Shown in pieces: positions 34,942 through 44,171 of a stretch of 64,000 nt of DNA. Numbering within the stretch: position 1 is the first letter of the stretch; each line of letters begins with the position of its first letter. The notes under the pieces are model-generated. The model did no database searches, was not told the origin of the DNA, and was given only the letters and a program-made list of their open reading frames with translations. The DNA is from CALMEH01 sp031409875 (GTDB lineage: Bacteria; Acidobacteriota; Blastocatellia; Pyrinomonadales; Pyrinomonadaceae). The stretch covers positions 1 through 64,000 of the forward strand of contig JANNYB010000133.1 of the NCBI GenBank assembly GCA_031409875.1. Direction: 5' to 3'. A program made the translations under genes and the position numbers.

Positions 34942-37092
34942 ATGCCTGATTATGAAGATTTCAAAATAGTTATCAACAGCACCGATAATCTAACTTTCAC
35001 GGTTGATGTCATCAAACCTTGCGGCGGAAATGTCGGCGACGCTCACGGCGTTTTTAATTTTGACGAAATCAAATCAATTTCCGACGCTTTCGATAATTTG
35101 GCTGATGCGCCGCCGCTTGCCGAACGCAATTTCAAACCTGTTGCCAACAATAATAAAGAACTGACTCTGAACTATCACAAACCGCTTTCAAACCTCAAAG
35201 CCGAAGAATTAGGCGCGAATCTTTCGGACGTTTTGTTCAAAGATGACGTGCGCGAGATTTTGGGCAGATGTAAAGAATATTGTGAAGCAAATCAAGCGAT
35301 TTTAAGAATCAGATTAGATTTATCGCGCGTTCCGAAACTCGCGGAATTGCCTTGGGAATATCTTCGCAACACCGAAGATGATAATTTTTTGTGTTTGGAC
35401 GAAGACACGACTTTGGTTCGATATTTACAAACCGCCGATGCTGTTCGTCCGCTCAAAGCCGTGTTGCCTTTGCGGATTTTGGTGATGGCTTCCACGCCGC
35501 AAAATCTGCCCGCGTTGGCGAAAAATGACGAGATAAACAAAATCAAAGTCGCTCTAGCCGAAATTTTTAACGATGCAATTGAAATCGTCGTTTTGGAAAA
35601 GCCGACGGTTAAAGCTCTGCAAACAGCTCTGAAACAAGCAAAAGACAAGGAAATGCCGTTTCATATTTTTCATTTTATCGGTCACGGCGCGTTCGATGCG
35701 GAAAAAGACAGAGGCGTTTTGCTTTTTGAAGACGACGCAAAAAACAGCGTTGCCGTTGACCACGAAGATTTGGGCAGATGGCTTCAGCCTTATCGAAATA
35801 ATTTGCGTCTTGTCGTGCTGAATGCTTGCGAAGGCGCGAAGGTTGCGGCAGACGATACTTATTCGAGCGTTGCTGCAAGATTGATGCAAACTGCTGAAAT
35901 ACCTGCGGTTATCGCAATGCAATACAGCATTAAGGACACAGCGGCGATTGAATTTTCAAAATCGTTTTACGAAGAAATCTCGAAAGGAAATTATCTCGAA
36001 GGCGCAATTCAAACGGCGCGAAAAGCTATAAACGATTTGAATTTACCAACCGAAGAGTGGGCAACTCCTGTTTTTTATCTGCGGGCTGAAAGCGGACATT
36101 TGTTCGACATCAGAATTCCGACACCGCCTGAAAATTTGGTCAGATTTGGACATTTTACGACTTTAAAAACTGTGCTTCCGACTTGTAATCTTGTAATTTT
36201 CATCGGTTTGGATGTTAATGTTTCAAACCGACCGTATTTTAGTTCGTGGCAACCGAATCGAGGTTTGCCGAACGCCGCCGAACTCTGTTCTTACATCAGC
36301 CAAAGCCAAAGTATCAATCCGCCGATTACTTCTTTAGCTTCTTTGGCGAAAAAACTTCAAGTAACAAGTCAGCTTAATCCCGACGCAATGGCTTTGCTGT
36401 TTTCGCCGCCGCCGCAGCCGATTAAACTTTATCGGATTTGGGCAGAAATTGCGCGTCAAATTACCGATAATTTGCCGGAAACGATTGTTGATCCGCTTCA
36501 TTGTTCGTTGCTTTTTGTAACGACGACTTACGATTTTTCGTTGGAAAAATCTTTTTCTGCGGCGGGAATTACAAAATACAACACGATTTGCTATAACCGT
36601 TCGACAAACGGAAATTGGATTTTTTCGCATAATTATTTTGAAAACGGAAGTTTGATTTTCAAAAATGATTTAATCGCGCCCGAATATACGCCGAACGAAT
36701 ACAAAAAATTGGGCAATAAATATCCGATTATTTTAAAGTTGCCGGGCGAAATTACTTCGGATTTGAATTATGCGATTACCGAAGATGACTTTTTTGCTTT
36801 TGCCAATAAAAGTTTGTCCGAACTTTTGCCCGCCGATTTGCTCGGACAAATAAACACCAGCCGACATCTTTATTTGGGCTACGATTTGCAAAATTGGACG
36901 CTTCGTTTGCTTTTGAACAGAATTTGCGAAAATCAAAGTCCGCCGAAGAAAAAAACTTCTTGCGCCGTAATTTTTGATGAAAACGATGATCCGAATGTGG
37001 ATTTTTGGAAGGAACAAAATGTTTTGCTCGCGCCGGCGAATTTGGAAGATTATGTTGCCGGTTTGGAAAAATTTGTCTTGAATCAAATGTAA
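34942..37092 (+). CDS. CHAT domain protein with degenerate SIR2-like C-terminus
   Basis: 716 aa, 39 bp after the caspase gene, with GGAGG before the ATG. The CHAT core (about 175-390) has His in IFHFIGHGAFDAEKDRG (H248) and Cys in LVVLNACEGAKVAAD (C296). From about 415 the protein follows the SIR2_2 layout: VIFIGLDVN, GLPNAAELCSYI, LLFVTTTYD (family TTNYD), PIILKLPGEI (family KLHG), ITEDDFFAF and LYLGYDLQNWTLRLLLNR. The expected Asn and His of NAD-hydrolysing SIR2 domains are Thr and Pro here, so NADase activity is doubtful. It probably acts with the caspase and STAND proteins in a conflict system; this is inference. Confidence 0.85.
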   Translation: MPDYEDFKIVINSTDNLTFTVDVIKPCGGNVGDAHGVFNFDEIKSISDAFDNLADAPPLAERNFKPVANNNKELTLNYHKPLSNLKAEELGANLSDVLFKDDVREILGRCKEYCEANQAILRIRLDLSRVPKLAELPWEYLRNTEDDNFLCLDEDTTLVRYLQTADAVRPLKAVLPLRILVMASTPQNLPALAKNDEINKIKVALAEIFNDAIEIVVLEKPTVKALQTALKQAKDKEMPFHIFHFIGHGAFDAEKDRGVLLFEDDAKNSVAVDHEDLGRWLQPYRNNLRLVVLNACEGAKVAADDTYSSVAARLMQTAEIPAVIAMQYSIKDTAAIEFSKSFYEEISKGNYLEGAIQTARKAINDLNLPTEEWATPVFYLRAESGHLFDIRIPTPPENLVRFGHFTTLKTVLPTCNLVIFIGLDVNVSNRPYFSSWQPNRGLPNAAELCSYISQSQSINPPITSLASLAKKLQVTSQLNPDAMALLFSPPPQPIKLYRIWAEIARQITDNLPETIVDPLHCSLLFVTTTYDFSLEKSFSAAGITKYNTICYNRSTNGNWIFSHNYFENGSLIFKNDLIAPEYTPNEYKKLGNKYPIILKLPGEITSDLNYAITEDDFFAFANKSLSELLPADLLGQINTSRHLYLGYDLQNWTLRLLLNRICENQSPPKKKTSCAVIFDENDDPNVDFWKEQNVLLAPANLEDYVAGLEKFVLNQM

Positions 37093-37107
37093 AAAGTAGA
37101 AAAAAAG

Positions 37108-39366
37108 ATGAAAAAAACTGAAAAACCAAACGAAAATTTTTCTCCGTATGTCGGTTTAATTCCGTTTTCGGAAAAAGATGCCGCGTATTTTTTCGGGCGC
37201 GATTCGGACGGCGAAATTATAGCAACAAATCTTCGCGCCACGGCTTTGACGGTTTTTTACGGCGCAAGCGGTGTCGGGAAAAGTTCGCTTTTGAATGCGC
37301 GGGTCATTCCTTACTTGAAAAAAATCGCCGTTTCTTCAAATTTACCCGACGAACCGCCCGAATTTATTTTGGTTGTTTTGCGCGAATGGGCGAATAATCC
37401 TTTGGAAAGTTTGCGTTTGCGACTCAAGGAAGCGGTTGCGGAAACCGTCAAAAAAGTAAAAATTCCGAAGCCGAATCTGCAATCGCCCGAAGCACAGATA
37501 GCTCAAAAAACAATTGAATATCTCGATGAAAAAGATGTCGAACAAACGGCAAATGTTTTGAAAAATAACCACGATATTTGCGATTTGCTGAAAAACTGGG
37601 CTGATTTGACGGGAACGATTTTTTTAATAATCTTTGACCAATTTGAAGACATTTTTTTGCATCCCGAATTTCTCGCGGGTGAAAATTCATTTGGCGATGA
37701 ATTTGCTAAAACATTGAATTGCAAAGATTTACCCGCGAATTTTATGATTTCGATGCGCGACGATGCGTTGGCGAAAATGGATATTTTCAAAGGCAAAGTG
37801 CCGAATATGATGAAAAATATTCTGCGCCTTTTGCATCTTGACCGCGCCGCGACCGAAATCGCCATTCGCGCACCGCTTATCGAATACAACAAAGAATTCG
37901 GCACGAATTTTACGATTGAAAAGGAACTTGTCGAAACGCTTTTGAACGATCTTCAAGTTGATAAAATTAAGTTTGAAACGCAAGGTCAAGCAGATTGCGC
38001 TCCTGAAAAAACGAGCATTGATAACGCTTATCGCGTCGAAACTCCTTATTTGCAGTTAGTTATGAAGCGGCTTTGGGAAAATCCGCTGACGCAAGAATCT
38101 CAAAAACTCCAACTTTCAACGCTTATCGGCACGGAAACCGATCAACTCGGCGGCGTGCAAAACATCGTCGAAACGCACCTCGACAAAGTGATGGAACAAT
38201 TCAGCGAAGACGAAAAACATCTTGCCGCTAAATTTATTCATTTCACCGTTACGCGCGGCGGCACGAAAATTCCTTCCGATGTGAATGATTTGGCTGATTG
38301 GGCGGAATTGACCGACGACAAAAAATCGAACATCGAAAAAATCCGAAACATTCTTGACAAACTTTGCGAAGGCGAAAATCGAATCTTCAAAAAAGTAAAT
38401 AACCGCAAAGACTCGAAAAATCCGTATTACGAAGTTTCCCACGACGCACTCGGACCGGCAATCATAAGTTGGCGCAAACGCCAAAACGAAAGCCGTCTGA
38501 AAACCGAAAATGACCGCAAAATGCAAGCCGAAGTAGAAAAAGCGGTAAAAGAGAAAGAGGAACAAGAACAAAAATTACAAGAAGAACAAAGTTCTCGCTT
38601 AATGCAAGAACATCTTCTTGTTTTACAAAAACGCTATAATTTTCTCGGCAAAGTTATTTGGGGAGCGAGCATTGTTTTTCTAATTGGCGCAGTAGGAATT
38701 TATTATTATTGGTGGGTTTGGTCATACAAAGATTATATTAAAAAAGCTGAAGATGACCAAAAAAGGTATGCAAATTTATACGATTCACAGTTAAATGAAT
38801 ATAAATCGTTAATCAATATCTTGTTTAACCTTCAATCAAACGAACCGTCAAAAATAACTTCGGCTCTCGATAATTTGCAAAAAGAAACTGAGAATAATGA
38901 TTTGCCCGACGAATACAAAGATGAAATAACGAAAGTTTTGAATAAGATTGAAAATAAAACTGAGGATGAAAAAGAAAAAGAAAAAATTAAAACGATTATC
39001 AAAAATCCGCAGTTGCAAACTAAGGCTCAAAAATCAGTTGAAAATGTTTTAATATTTGTTCAATACGCAAATGATAATCAAGAAACTGCCGTCAATCAAT
39101 GGCGAATTTTTCTAAAGGGAAGCGGATATATTGCGCCACCATTAGATAAGGTGGGAGATAAAGCACCGCCACAAAATGAACTCCGTTATTTTCGTAAAAG
39201 AGATGAGAAACAAGCTACAAGTATTATTCAATTATTGGGTTCAAAAGGGTTAAAAGTGGATGCGAAGTTAATTAGCGGTTATGAAGATTCGCCATTAATC
39301 AAAGAAAATCAATTTGAATTATGGTTCAATGAAAATATTCCGAATGCTCCCGTAACGGCAAAATAA
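37108..39366 (+). CDS. nSTAND-type NTPase with membrane segment
   Basis: 752 aa, 15 bp after the CHAT gene. The N-terminus has the nSTAND1 pattern YVGLIPFSEKDAAYFFGRD, with Walker A YGASGVGKSSLLNARVIPYL (52-60) and Walker B FLIIFDQFEDIF (D177), then a winged-helix-like helical section (YYEVSHDALGPAIISWRK). A charged coiled coil leads to one membrane helix near 515-535 (IVFLIGAVGIYYYWWVW). A C-terminal domain after a second coil (ENVLIFVQYANDNQ ... ELWFNENIP) resembles small alpha/beta LytR_C/SPOR-like modules. STAND NTPases act as signal-triggered oligomerising switches. Here the likely outputs are the upstream caspase and CHAT proteins. Confidence 0.85.
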   Translation: MKKTEKPNENFSPYVGLIPFSEKDAAYFFGRDSDGEIIATNLRATALTVFYGASGVGKSSLLNARVIPYLKKIAVSSNLPDEPPEFILVVLREWANNPLESLRLRLKEAVAETVKKVKIPKPNLQSPEAQIAQKTIEYLDEKDVEQTANVLKNNHDICDLLKNWADLTGTIFLIIFDQFEDIFLHPEFLAGENSFGDEFAKTLNCKDLPANFMISMRDDALAKMDIFKGKVPNMMKNILRLLHLDRAATEIAIRAPLIEYNKEFGTNFTIEKELVETLLNDLQVDKIKFETQGQADCAPEKTSIDNAYRVETPYLQLVMKRLWENPLTQESQKLQLSTLIGTETDQLGGVQNIVETHLDKVMEQFSEDEKHLAAKFIHFTVTRGGTKIPSDVNDLADWAELTDDKKSNIEKIRNILDKLCEGENRIFKKVNNRKDSKNPYYEVSHDALGPAIISWRKRQNESRLKTENDRKMQAEVEKAVKEKEEQEQKLQEEQSSRLMQEHLLVLQKRYNFLGKVIWGASIVFLIGAVGIYYYWWVWSYKDYIKKAEDDQKRYANLYDSQLNEYKSLINILFNLQSNEPSKITSALDNLQKETENNDLPDEYKDEITKVLNKIENKTEDEKEKEKIKTIIKNPQLQTKAQKSVENVLIFVQYANDNQETAVNQWRIFLKGSGYIAPPLDKVGDKAPPQNELRYFRKRDEKQATSIIQLLGSKGLKVDAKLISGYEDSPLIKENQFELWFNENIPNAPVTAK

Positions 39367-40091
39367 TTTACATAAATCACCTTACGCGATTTTTGATTTT
39401 AGCCCGATTATGGTCTTTGAAAAATAAAAGTCGTAAATAATAAAAAAAGCGAATGGCTGGGAGTGCGGGCTTCTCAGCCTGCTACGCCGCGTTTTTCAGC
39501 GGTGTAAAAGCGTTCGATTAAAAATCAACTTGAATTTACGCAAAGTCTTTTGAGCATTTTTCAAACGCTCAGCAGGCTGGGAAGCCCGCGCTCCCAGCGA
39601 AAAACATTCTTTTTTTTACGGTTTTTATTTTTCAAAGAACATTAACATCCTTTTCTTCATCTGAGAGCTTTTGTCTGTATTTTGGCGGCTCAAGCCAAGA
39701 AAAAGGACGTTAAAACGCCCTTTGAAAAATCGTTCTTCGCTTGACCGCGCCATAAATGGACGCGGCTAAGTGCCGCGAAACGCGGAAAGCCTCGTGAACG
39801 AGGCTAAATTCACAAAATCGTGTAAGGTGAATTAAATAAATCAGAACCTTTGAGCGATAGCGAACGGGCTTGAATGGTAATTTTAAGCGTTGCCAAATCG
39901 CTACCGCTCGTTGTTCCGATTTAAATTTTTGCGAAAAACTCTGCGTTACGCTTTTTGTTTCGGCGCGATTAAGTTAAAATTACGGCAATTTCTGATTTTT
40001 TCCAAAAATTTAATCAAGACGAAAACGGCGCGTCGGTTAATTCGACGTAAAAAACCGCACGGTTTTCGATTTCGCATAAACTTCTAAAAAA
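39367..40091. other. Gene-free 725-bp region filled with nested palindromes
   Basis: No convincing gene. The left three-fifths are nested inverted repeats (see 39375-39833). The remainder before the FHA-ABC gene is non-coding, and a 65-codon frame at 39890 lacks coding character. Confidence 0.6.
39375..39833. repeat. Three nested palindromic elements
   Basis: Outer arms: AATCACCTTACGCGATTTTT (39375-) with 39802-39833. Middle arms: TCTTTGAAAAATAAAAGTCG (39414-39437) with 39615-39638. Inner arms: GCTGGGAGTGCGGGCTTCTC (39456-39482) with 39572-39598, a member of the GCTGGGAGCGC family also seen at 62776. Consistent with successive insertion of one palindrome into another. Confidence 0.8.
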
Positions 40092-43000
40092 ATGAATATT
40101 GTTCTAGCCGAAATAGTTGGGGGCGGGCAAATGAAGCCCGAAAAATCATTTGGCGGAAACGCCGTGCGAATCGGGCGCGACCCGAACGATTGTCAGATAA
40201 CTTTTGACAGCGCACAGTTTCCGATGGTTTCGCGCAAACACGCCGAATTGCATCTGCAAAACGGGCAATGGGTTTTGCACGATTTGAATTCGTCTTACGG
40301 AACTTACTACAACGGGCAAAAAATTTCTGCGCCGCAAATTGTTTCTGCCGGCGGTTCGATTCAATTCGGCACAAACGGTCCGGTTTATCGCGTCGTGCGG
40401 TTTGAAAATTCTTATCAATCTTCGGACGCTTCGCAACAAAGCTATGCGAACGAAGTGAAGCCGCAAAATTATCAGCCGCAAAACCCGACAATTCCACCGC
40501 AAAATCAGCCCTCGACGCAAACGCCGCAACTCGATTTCGTCGGCAGAAACGCATCTGCACAGCCTTTTAGAATCACCAAAAACAGCATTTGGCTCGGACG
40601 CGATCCGAATGGCGATATTGTGATGGATGCCGATGCCGTGATGGTTTCGCGCCGCCACGCCGAAATTCGCAACGAAAACGGCAATTATTTGGTTTATGAC
40701 AACGGCAGTTTTAACGGAACACTCGTCAACGACCAAAGACTTTCCGCGCCGACACCGATTTATCATAACGACCAGATTCAACTCGGAATGGGCGGACCTG
40801 TTTTAAAATTTAATATGCCTTCGCGCATTGCTCCGAAAGGCGCAAGCCACGCCGGACAGCGCGGCGTAGCACAATCGCAGATGGCTGATTTGAGCGCGAT
40901 GTTGGAAGACGGCGGCTCGAAAACGATGGTTTTCAAGGCGGGCGATATTTCGCAACAAATGGCGAAAAACCAAGTTTCAGTCGAACCTTCGCTGTTGATG
41001 TCTCTGACATTTGGAAGCAAACAGGAACTCGTCATCGGACGCGCCGATTCGTGCGATATTACGCTCGACGGTTTGCAGATTTCCAATCAACACGCACGGC
41101 TCGTTCGCACGGCTTCGGGCGTTGACATCGAAGATTTGAATTCGACAAACGGCGTGTTTATCGAAGGAAATCGCATTTCGCGGCGTTCGCTTACATTAAA
41201 TGATTCGGTGCAAATCGGTTCGTTCGTTTTGCGAATTGACCAAAGTTTCAACATCGGCATTTATGACACGCGCTCGAAAACGCGGATTGATTCGGTCAAT
41301 ATTACGAAGGAAGTCAAAGATCGTTCGGGCGGCGGAAAACTTCGTCTGCTCGATGATGTTTCGCTTTCGATTATGCCGAATGAATTTGTCGGATTATTAG
41401 GTCCTTCGGGCGCAGGAAAATCAACTTTTATGGACGCGCTCAACGGAATGCGTCCGGCTTCGAGCGGCAATGTTTTGGTTAATGGTGCTGACCTTTATCA
41501 AAATCTCGACGCGATTAAACAATCAATTGGCTACGTTCCGCAAGATGACATTATTCACCGCGAATTGACGGTTTATCGAACGCTTTATTATGTAGCAAAA
41601 CTGCGGCTTTCGGGCGACGTTTCGCGCAAGGAAATTGATCAAATCGTTGATGAAGTGATGGACGTTACCGGCTTGAGCGAACGGCGCGATGTGCCGATTA
41701 ATCAACTTTCCGGCGGACAAAGAAAGCGCGTTTCGATTGCCGTCGAACTCGTTACGAAACCTTCCGTAATTTATTTGGACGAACCGACTTCGGGGCTTGA
41801 TCCGGCGACGGAAGAAAAAATTATGGTGCTTTTCCGGCAAATTGCCGAATCGGGCAGAACCGTAATTTTGACGACGCACGCGATGGAAAACGTCAAACTT
41901 TTTGACAAAATCGTTTTGCTGATGCGCGGAAAATTGGTTTTTTACGGCGAACCGCAAGGTGCGCTCGACCACGTTGGCGCGAAGAGTTTTAAAGAACTTT
42001 ACGACAAAATCGAAGCCCCGATTGAGGAAAGATTAAAAAACGGCGGCAATCGAAATCAAGTTACCGAACAAGTTGCGGAAGAATGGAAACAGAAGTTTAT
42101 GAAAACTCCTGAATACCGCAAAAACGTCTATGAACCGCTCAGTCAACTCGGAAATATGCCAAGCACCGGAGTCAATCAAAAACGGCGTTTGGGACTTTTC
42201 GGTTCGATTCGGCAATTTTTCACGCTGTCGCGACGATATTGGGAAGTGCTGATGCGCGACAAACTGAATCTGTTTATTTTGTTCGCCCAAGCTCCGATTG
42301 TCGCATTTTTGACGTTTCTCGTGATGGATGACGACCAGCCGCGCGATTTTCTGTATTTCGTTTTGTCGCTCGTTGCGGTTTGGTTCGGAACGTCGGTTGC
42401 GGCGCGTGAAATTATTCGTGAACGCGCCGTTTATAACCGCGAACGAATGGTTAATCTCGGTTTGATGCCGTATGTTTTCTCGAAACTTTTTATTTTGGGA
42501 ATCATCGTCGGACTGCAATGTATAATGCTGTTTTTGCCTCTGAAATTTTTCGATATTATCGGAGTAATGCCGATGCCGGGAGTTTTAGGCGGAATTCCGC
42601 ATTTTTGGATAATGCTTTTGGTTGCGGCAGTCGGAATTTCACTTGGGCTTCTGATTTCCGCGCTCGTGAAAACATCGGAAATGGCAACTTCGCTCGTGCC
42701 TTTGATTCTGATTCCGCAGATTTTATTTTCCGGTTTGGTCGGAATTCCATACGGAATGGCGCGTGCCGGAAGTCTTGTAATGCCTGCAAGTTGGGCGTTT
42801 GACACGATGAAACGGCTTTCCGATTTGCCCGTTTTGCGCGATGAAGACGATAAAGAAAAGGATAAAAATTGCGACACCGATACAACTTGCGGATATTATG
42901 AACAAGTCGAAAGCAAGAACCGCAAAATCATCGAAGACGCGAAAGGCGATATGAAAGACTATAAGGATGATGCCAAAAAGGACATGGATGATTATAAGAA

Positions 43001-43244
43001 AAAAATGGAAGATTATATGGAAGATGTCCAGAACCAGCGCAGTGCAACCAAGCCGACAGCTCCCGTAATGAAAGACGAACCGAAGATCAAAGAAGCCGCA
43101 AAAATTGACAAAGATTTGAGCAATTACATAGATTTTCTGCATCCTTGGATGAACGAAATCGTCAATCAGCTAATTTTGATGATGATGTTTTTTATGCTCG
43201 TGATGGCGACGCTCATCGTTTTGCGAATGCAAGACATCGCCTGA
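40092..43244 (+). CDS. Triple-FHA-domain ABCG-type ABC transporter
   Basis: 1050 aa. Three FHA domains bind phosphothreonine peptides: about 10-95 (VRIGRDPNDCQITF, VSRKHAEL), 155-240 (IWLGRDPNGDIVMD, VSRRHAEI) and 300-385 (LVIGRADSCDITLD, ISNQHARL). The ABC ATPase has Walker A LLGPSGAGKSTFMD (about 436), signature NQLSGGQRKRVSIAVE and Walker B VIYLDEPTSGLDPATE. An ABC2/ABCG membrane domain starts near 725. A strongly charged insert (about 916-1006) sits before the last helix. Fused half-transporters form dimers; the substrate is unknown. FHA control suggests regulation by Ser/Thr kinases encoded elsewhere. Confidence 0.93.
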   Translation: MNIVLAEIVGGGQMKPEKSFGGNAVRIGRDPNDCQITFDSAQFPMVSRKHAELHLQNGQWVLHDLNSSYGTYYNGQKISAPQIVSAGGSIQFGTNGPVYRVVRFENSYQSSDASQQSYANEVKPQNYQPQNPTIPPQNQPSTQTPQLDFVGRNASAQPFRITKNSIWLGRDPNGDIVMDADAVMVSRRHAEIRNENGNYLVYDNGSFNGTLVNDQRLSAPTPIYHNDQIQLGMGGPVLKFNMPSRIAPKGASHAGQRGVAQSQMADLSAMLEDGGSKTMVFKAGDISQQMAKNQVSVEPSLLMSLTFGSKQELVIGRADSCDITLDGLQISNQHARLVRTASGVDIEDLNSTNGVFIEGNRISRRSLTLNDSVQIGSFVLRIDQSFNIGIYDTRSKTRIDSVNITKEVKDRSGGGKLRLLDDVSLSIMPNEFVGLLGPSGAGKSTFMDALNGMRPASSGNVLVNGADLYQNLDAIKQSIGYVPQDDIIHRELTVYRTLYYVAKLRLSGDVSRKEIDQIVDEVMDVTGLSERRDVPINQLSGGQRKRVSIAVELVTKPSVIYLDEPTSGLDPATEEKIMVLFRQIAESGRTVILTTHAMENVKLFDKIVLLMRGKLVFYGEPQGALDHVGAKSFKELYDKIEAPIEERLKNGGNRNQVTEQVAEEWKQKFMKTPEYRKNVYEPLSQLGNMPSTGVNQKRRLGLFGSIRQFFTLSRRYWEVLMRDKLNLFILFAQAPIVAFLTFLVMDDDQPRDFLYFVLSLVAVWFGTSVAAREIIRERAVYNRERMVNLGLMPYVFSKLFILGIIVGLQCIMLFLPLKFFDIIGVMPMPGVLGGIPHFWIMLLVAAVGISLGLLISALVKTSEMATSLVPLILIPQILFSGLVGIPYGMARAGSLVMPASWAFDTMKRLSDLPVLRDEDDKEKDKNCDTDTTCGYYEQVESKNRKIIEDAKGDMKDYKDDAKKDMDDYKKKMEDYMEDVQNQRSATKPTAPVMKDEPKIKEAAKIDKDLSNYIDFLHPWMNEIVNQLILMMMFFMLVMATLIVLRMQDIA

Positions 43245-43265
43245 CGATGAATTATTTTATAAGAA

Positions 43266-43343
43266 TTTAGCCGCGGATTAACGCGGATAACGCGGATTAA
43301 ATCGGAAAAAAATCAGCGTCATCTGCGTTAATCCGCGGCTGAA
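43266..43343. repeat. Palindrome of the CCGCGGATTAACGCGGAT type
   Basis: AGCCGCGGATTAACGCGGAT and its inverse ATCTGCGTTAATCCGCGGCT pair with one mismatch. It lies after the ABC transporter gene and may act as a terminator. Confidence 0.8.
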
Positions 43344-43498
43344 AAAATTCTAAAAATTTTCTCGGCAACTTTGCAAGAATCCCAATTTTTAAGGAATAAA
43401 GAGCCGAAATTTTTGCATCTTATTATTTATTGTTGATTTAACGCAAAATAATGAATAAGGTAGAATGTGAAATGCAGAAAGATTTTTACGCCAGTTTT

Positions 43499-44089
43499 AT
43501 GAAGAATTTATTTACCAAAGCAATTTTATTTGTCGCGCTGTGCATTGTTTTTTCCGGCTGTGAAACGGCAAAAACGGATTCGCTCAACACCGCGCCGAAG
43601 GACGATAAAACAACGAACGCGAAAAAGGACTCAAACCCGAATAATTATCCGTTTGCGCCGTCGGCTATTTTGCAGGCGGAAATCAAAATGACGGACGGCA
43701 CGAGTTTTAAAATGGAAGACAAAAAAGGCAAAGTTATTCTTTTGAATTTGTGGGCGACGTGGTGCGGACCGTGTCGTTCGGAAATGCCGCATCTTGTTGA
43801 AATGCAAGAGAAATACCGCGATAAAGGTTTTGAAGTTATCGGCTTAAATCAAAGCGACGAAAGCGTTGAAGAAATTAAAGATTTTGTCGGAAAAATGAAG
43901 CTGAATTATGCTCAAGGCTATTCGGACAACAAACTCACCAACGAATTTGTCAAACTTTCGCAAATGAACGGCATTCCGCAAAGCATCTTGATTGACCGCG
44001 AAAATCGTCTGACCGGAGTTTTCGGCGGCGGCGGTCCGAAAGTCATAAATTCGATGAAAGATACGGTTGATAAAATTGTCAATCAATAG
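43499..44089 (+). CDS. TlpA-like thioredoxin lipoprotein
   Basis: 196 aa from ATG 43499; ATGs upstream at 43451 and 43472 would put 9-16 extra residues before the signal peptide. The lipoprotein signal MKNLFTKAILFVALCIVFSG ends at a Cys (lipobox FSGC). A linker leads to a thioredoxin domain: VILLNLWATWCGPCRSEMPH with the WCGPC redox site, GFEVIGLNQSDES and cis-Pro in MNGIPQSILIDREN. These proteins reduce disulphides in periplasmic partners, often for cytochrome maturation. The TAG stop is the first part of a palindromic element. Confidence 0.92.
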   Translation: MKNLFTKAILFVALCIVFSGCETAKTDSLNTAPKDDKTTNAKKDSNPNNYPFAPSAILQAEIKMTDGTSFKMEDKKGKVILLNLWATWCGPCRSEMPHLVEMQEKYRDKGFEVIGLNQSDESVEEIKDFVGKMKLNYAQGYSDNKLTNEFVKLSQMNGIPQSILIDRENRLTGVFGGGGPKVINSMKDTVDKIVNQ

Positions 44090-44171
44090 TTTTGAGTCCC
44101 GCCTTCAGGCGGCGTTGTCAGTTCGCCGCGGTTCGCTGGCGACCTGCCGCCTAAAGGCGGGACTCAAAACT
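44088..44171. repeat. Palindromic element, TTTTGAGTCC family, copy 2
   Basis: AGTTTTGAGTCCCGCCTTCA against the inverted CCGCCTAAAGGCGGGACTCA..., 84 bp in total. It lies between convergent genes and contributes stop codons to both and the last six residues (SFESRL) of the NFACT protein. Confidence 0.9.

Noticed and set aside
39890..40087. 65-aa frame before the FHA-ABC gene
   Set aside because: Basic, low-complexity composition, no ribosome site, and no similarity to neighbours.
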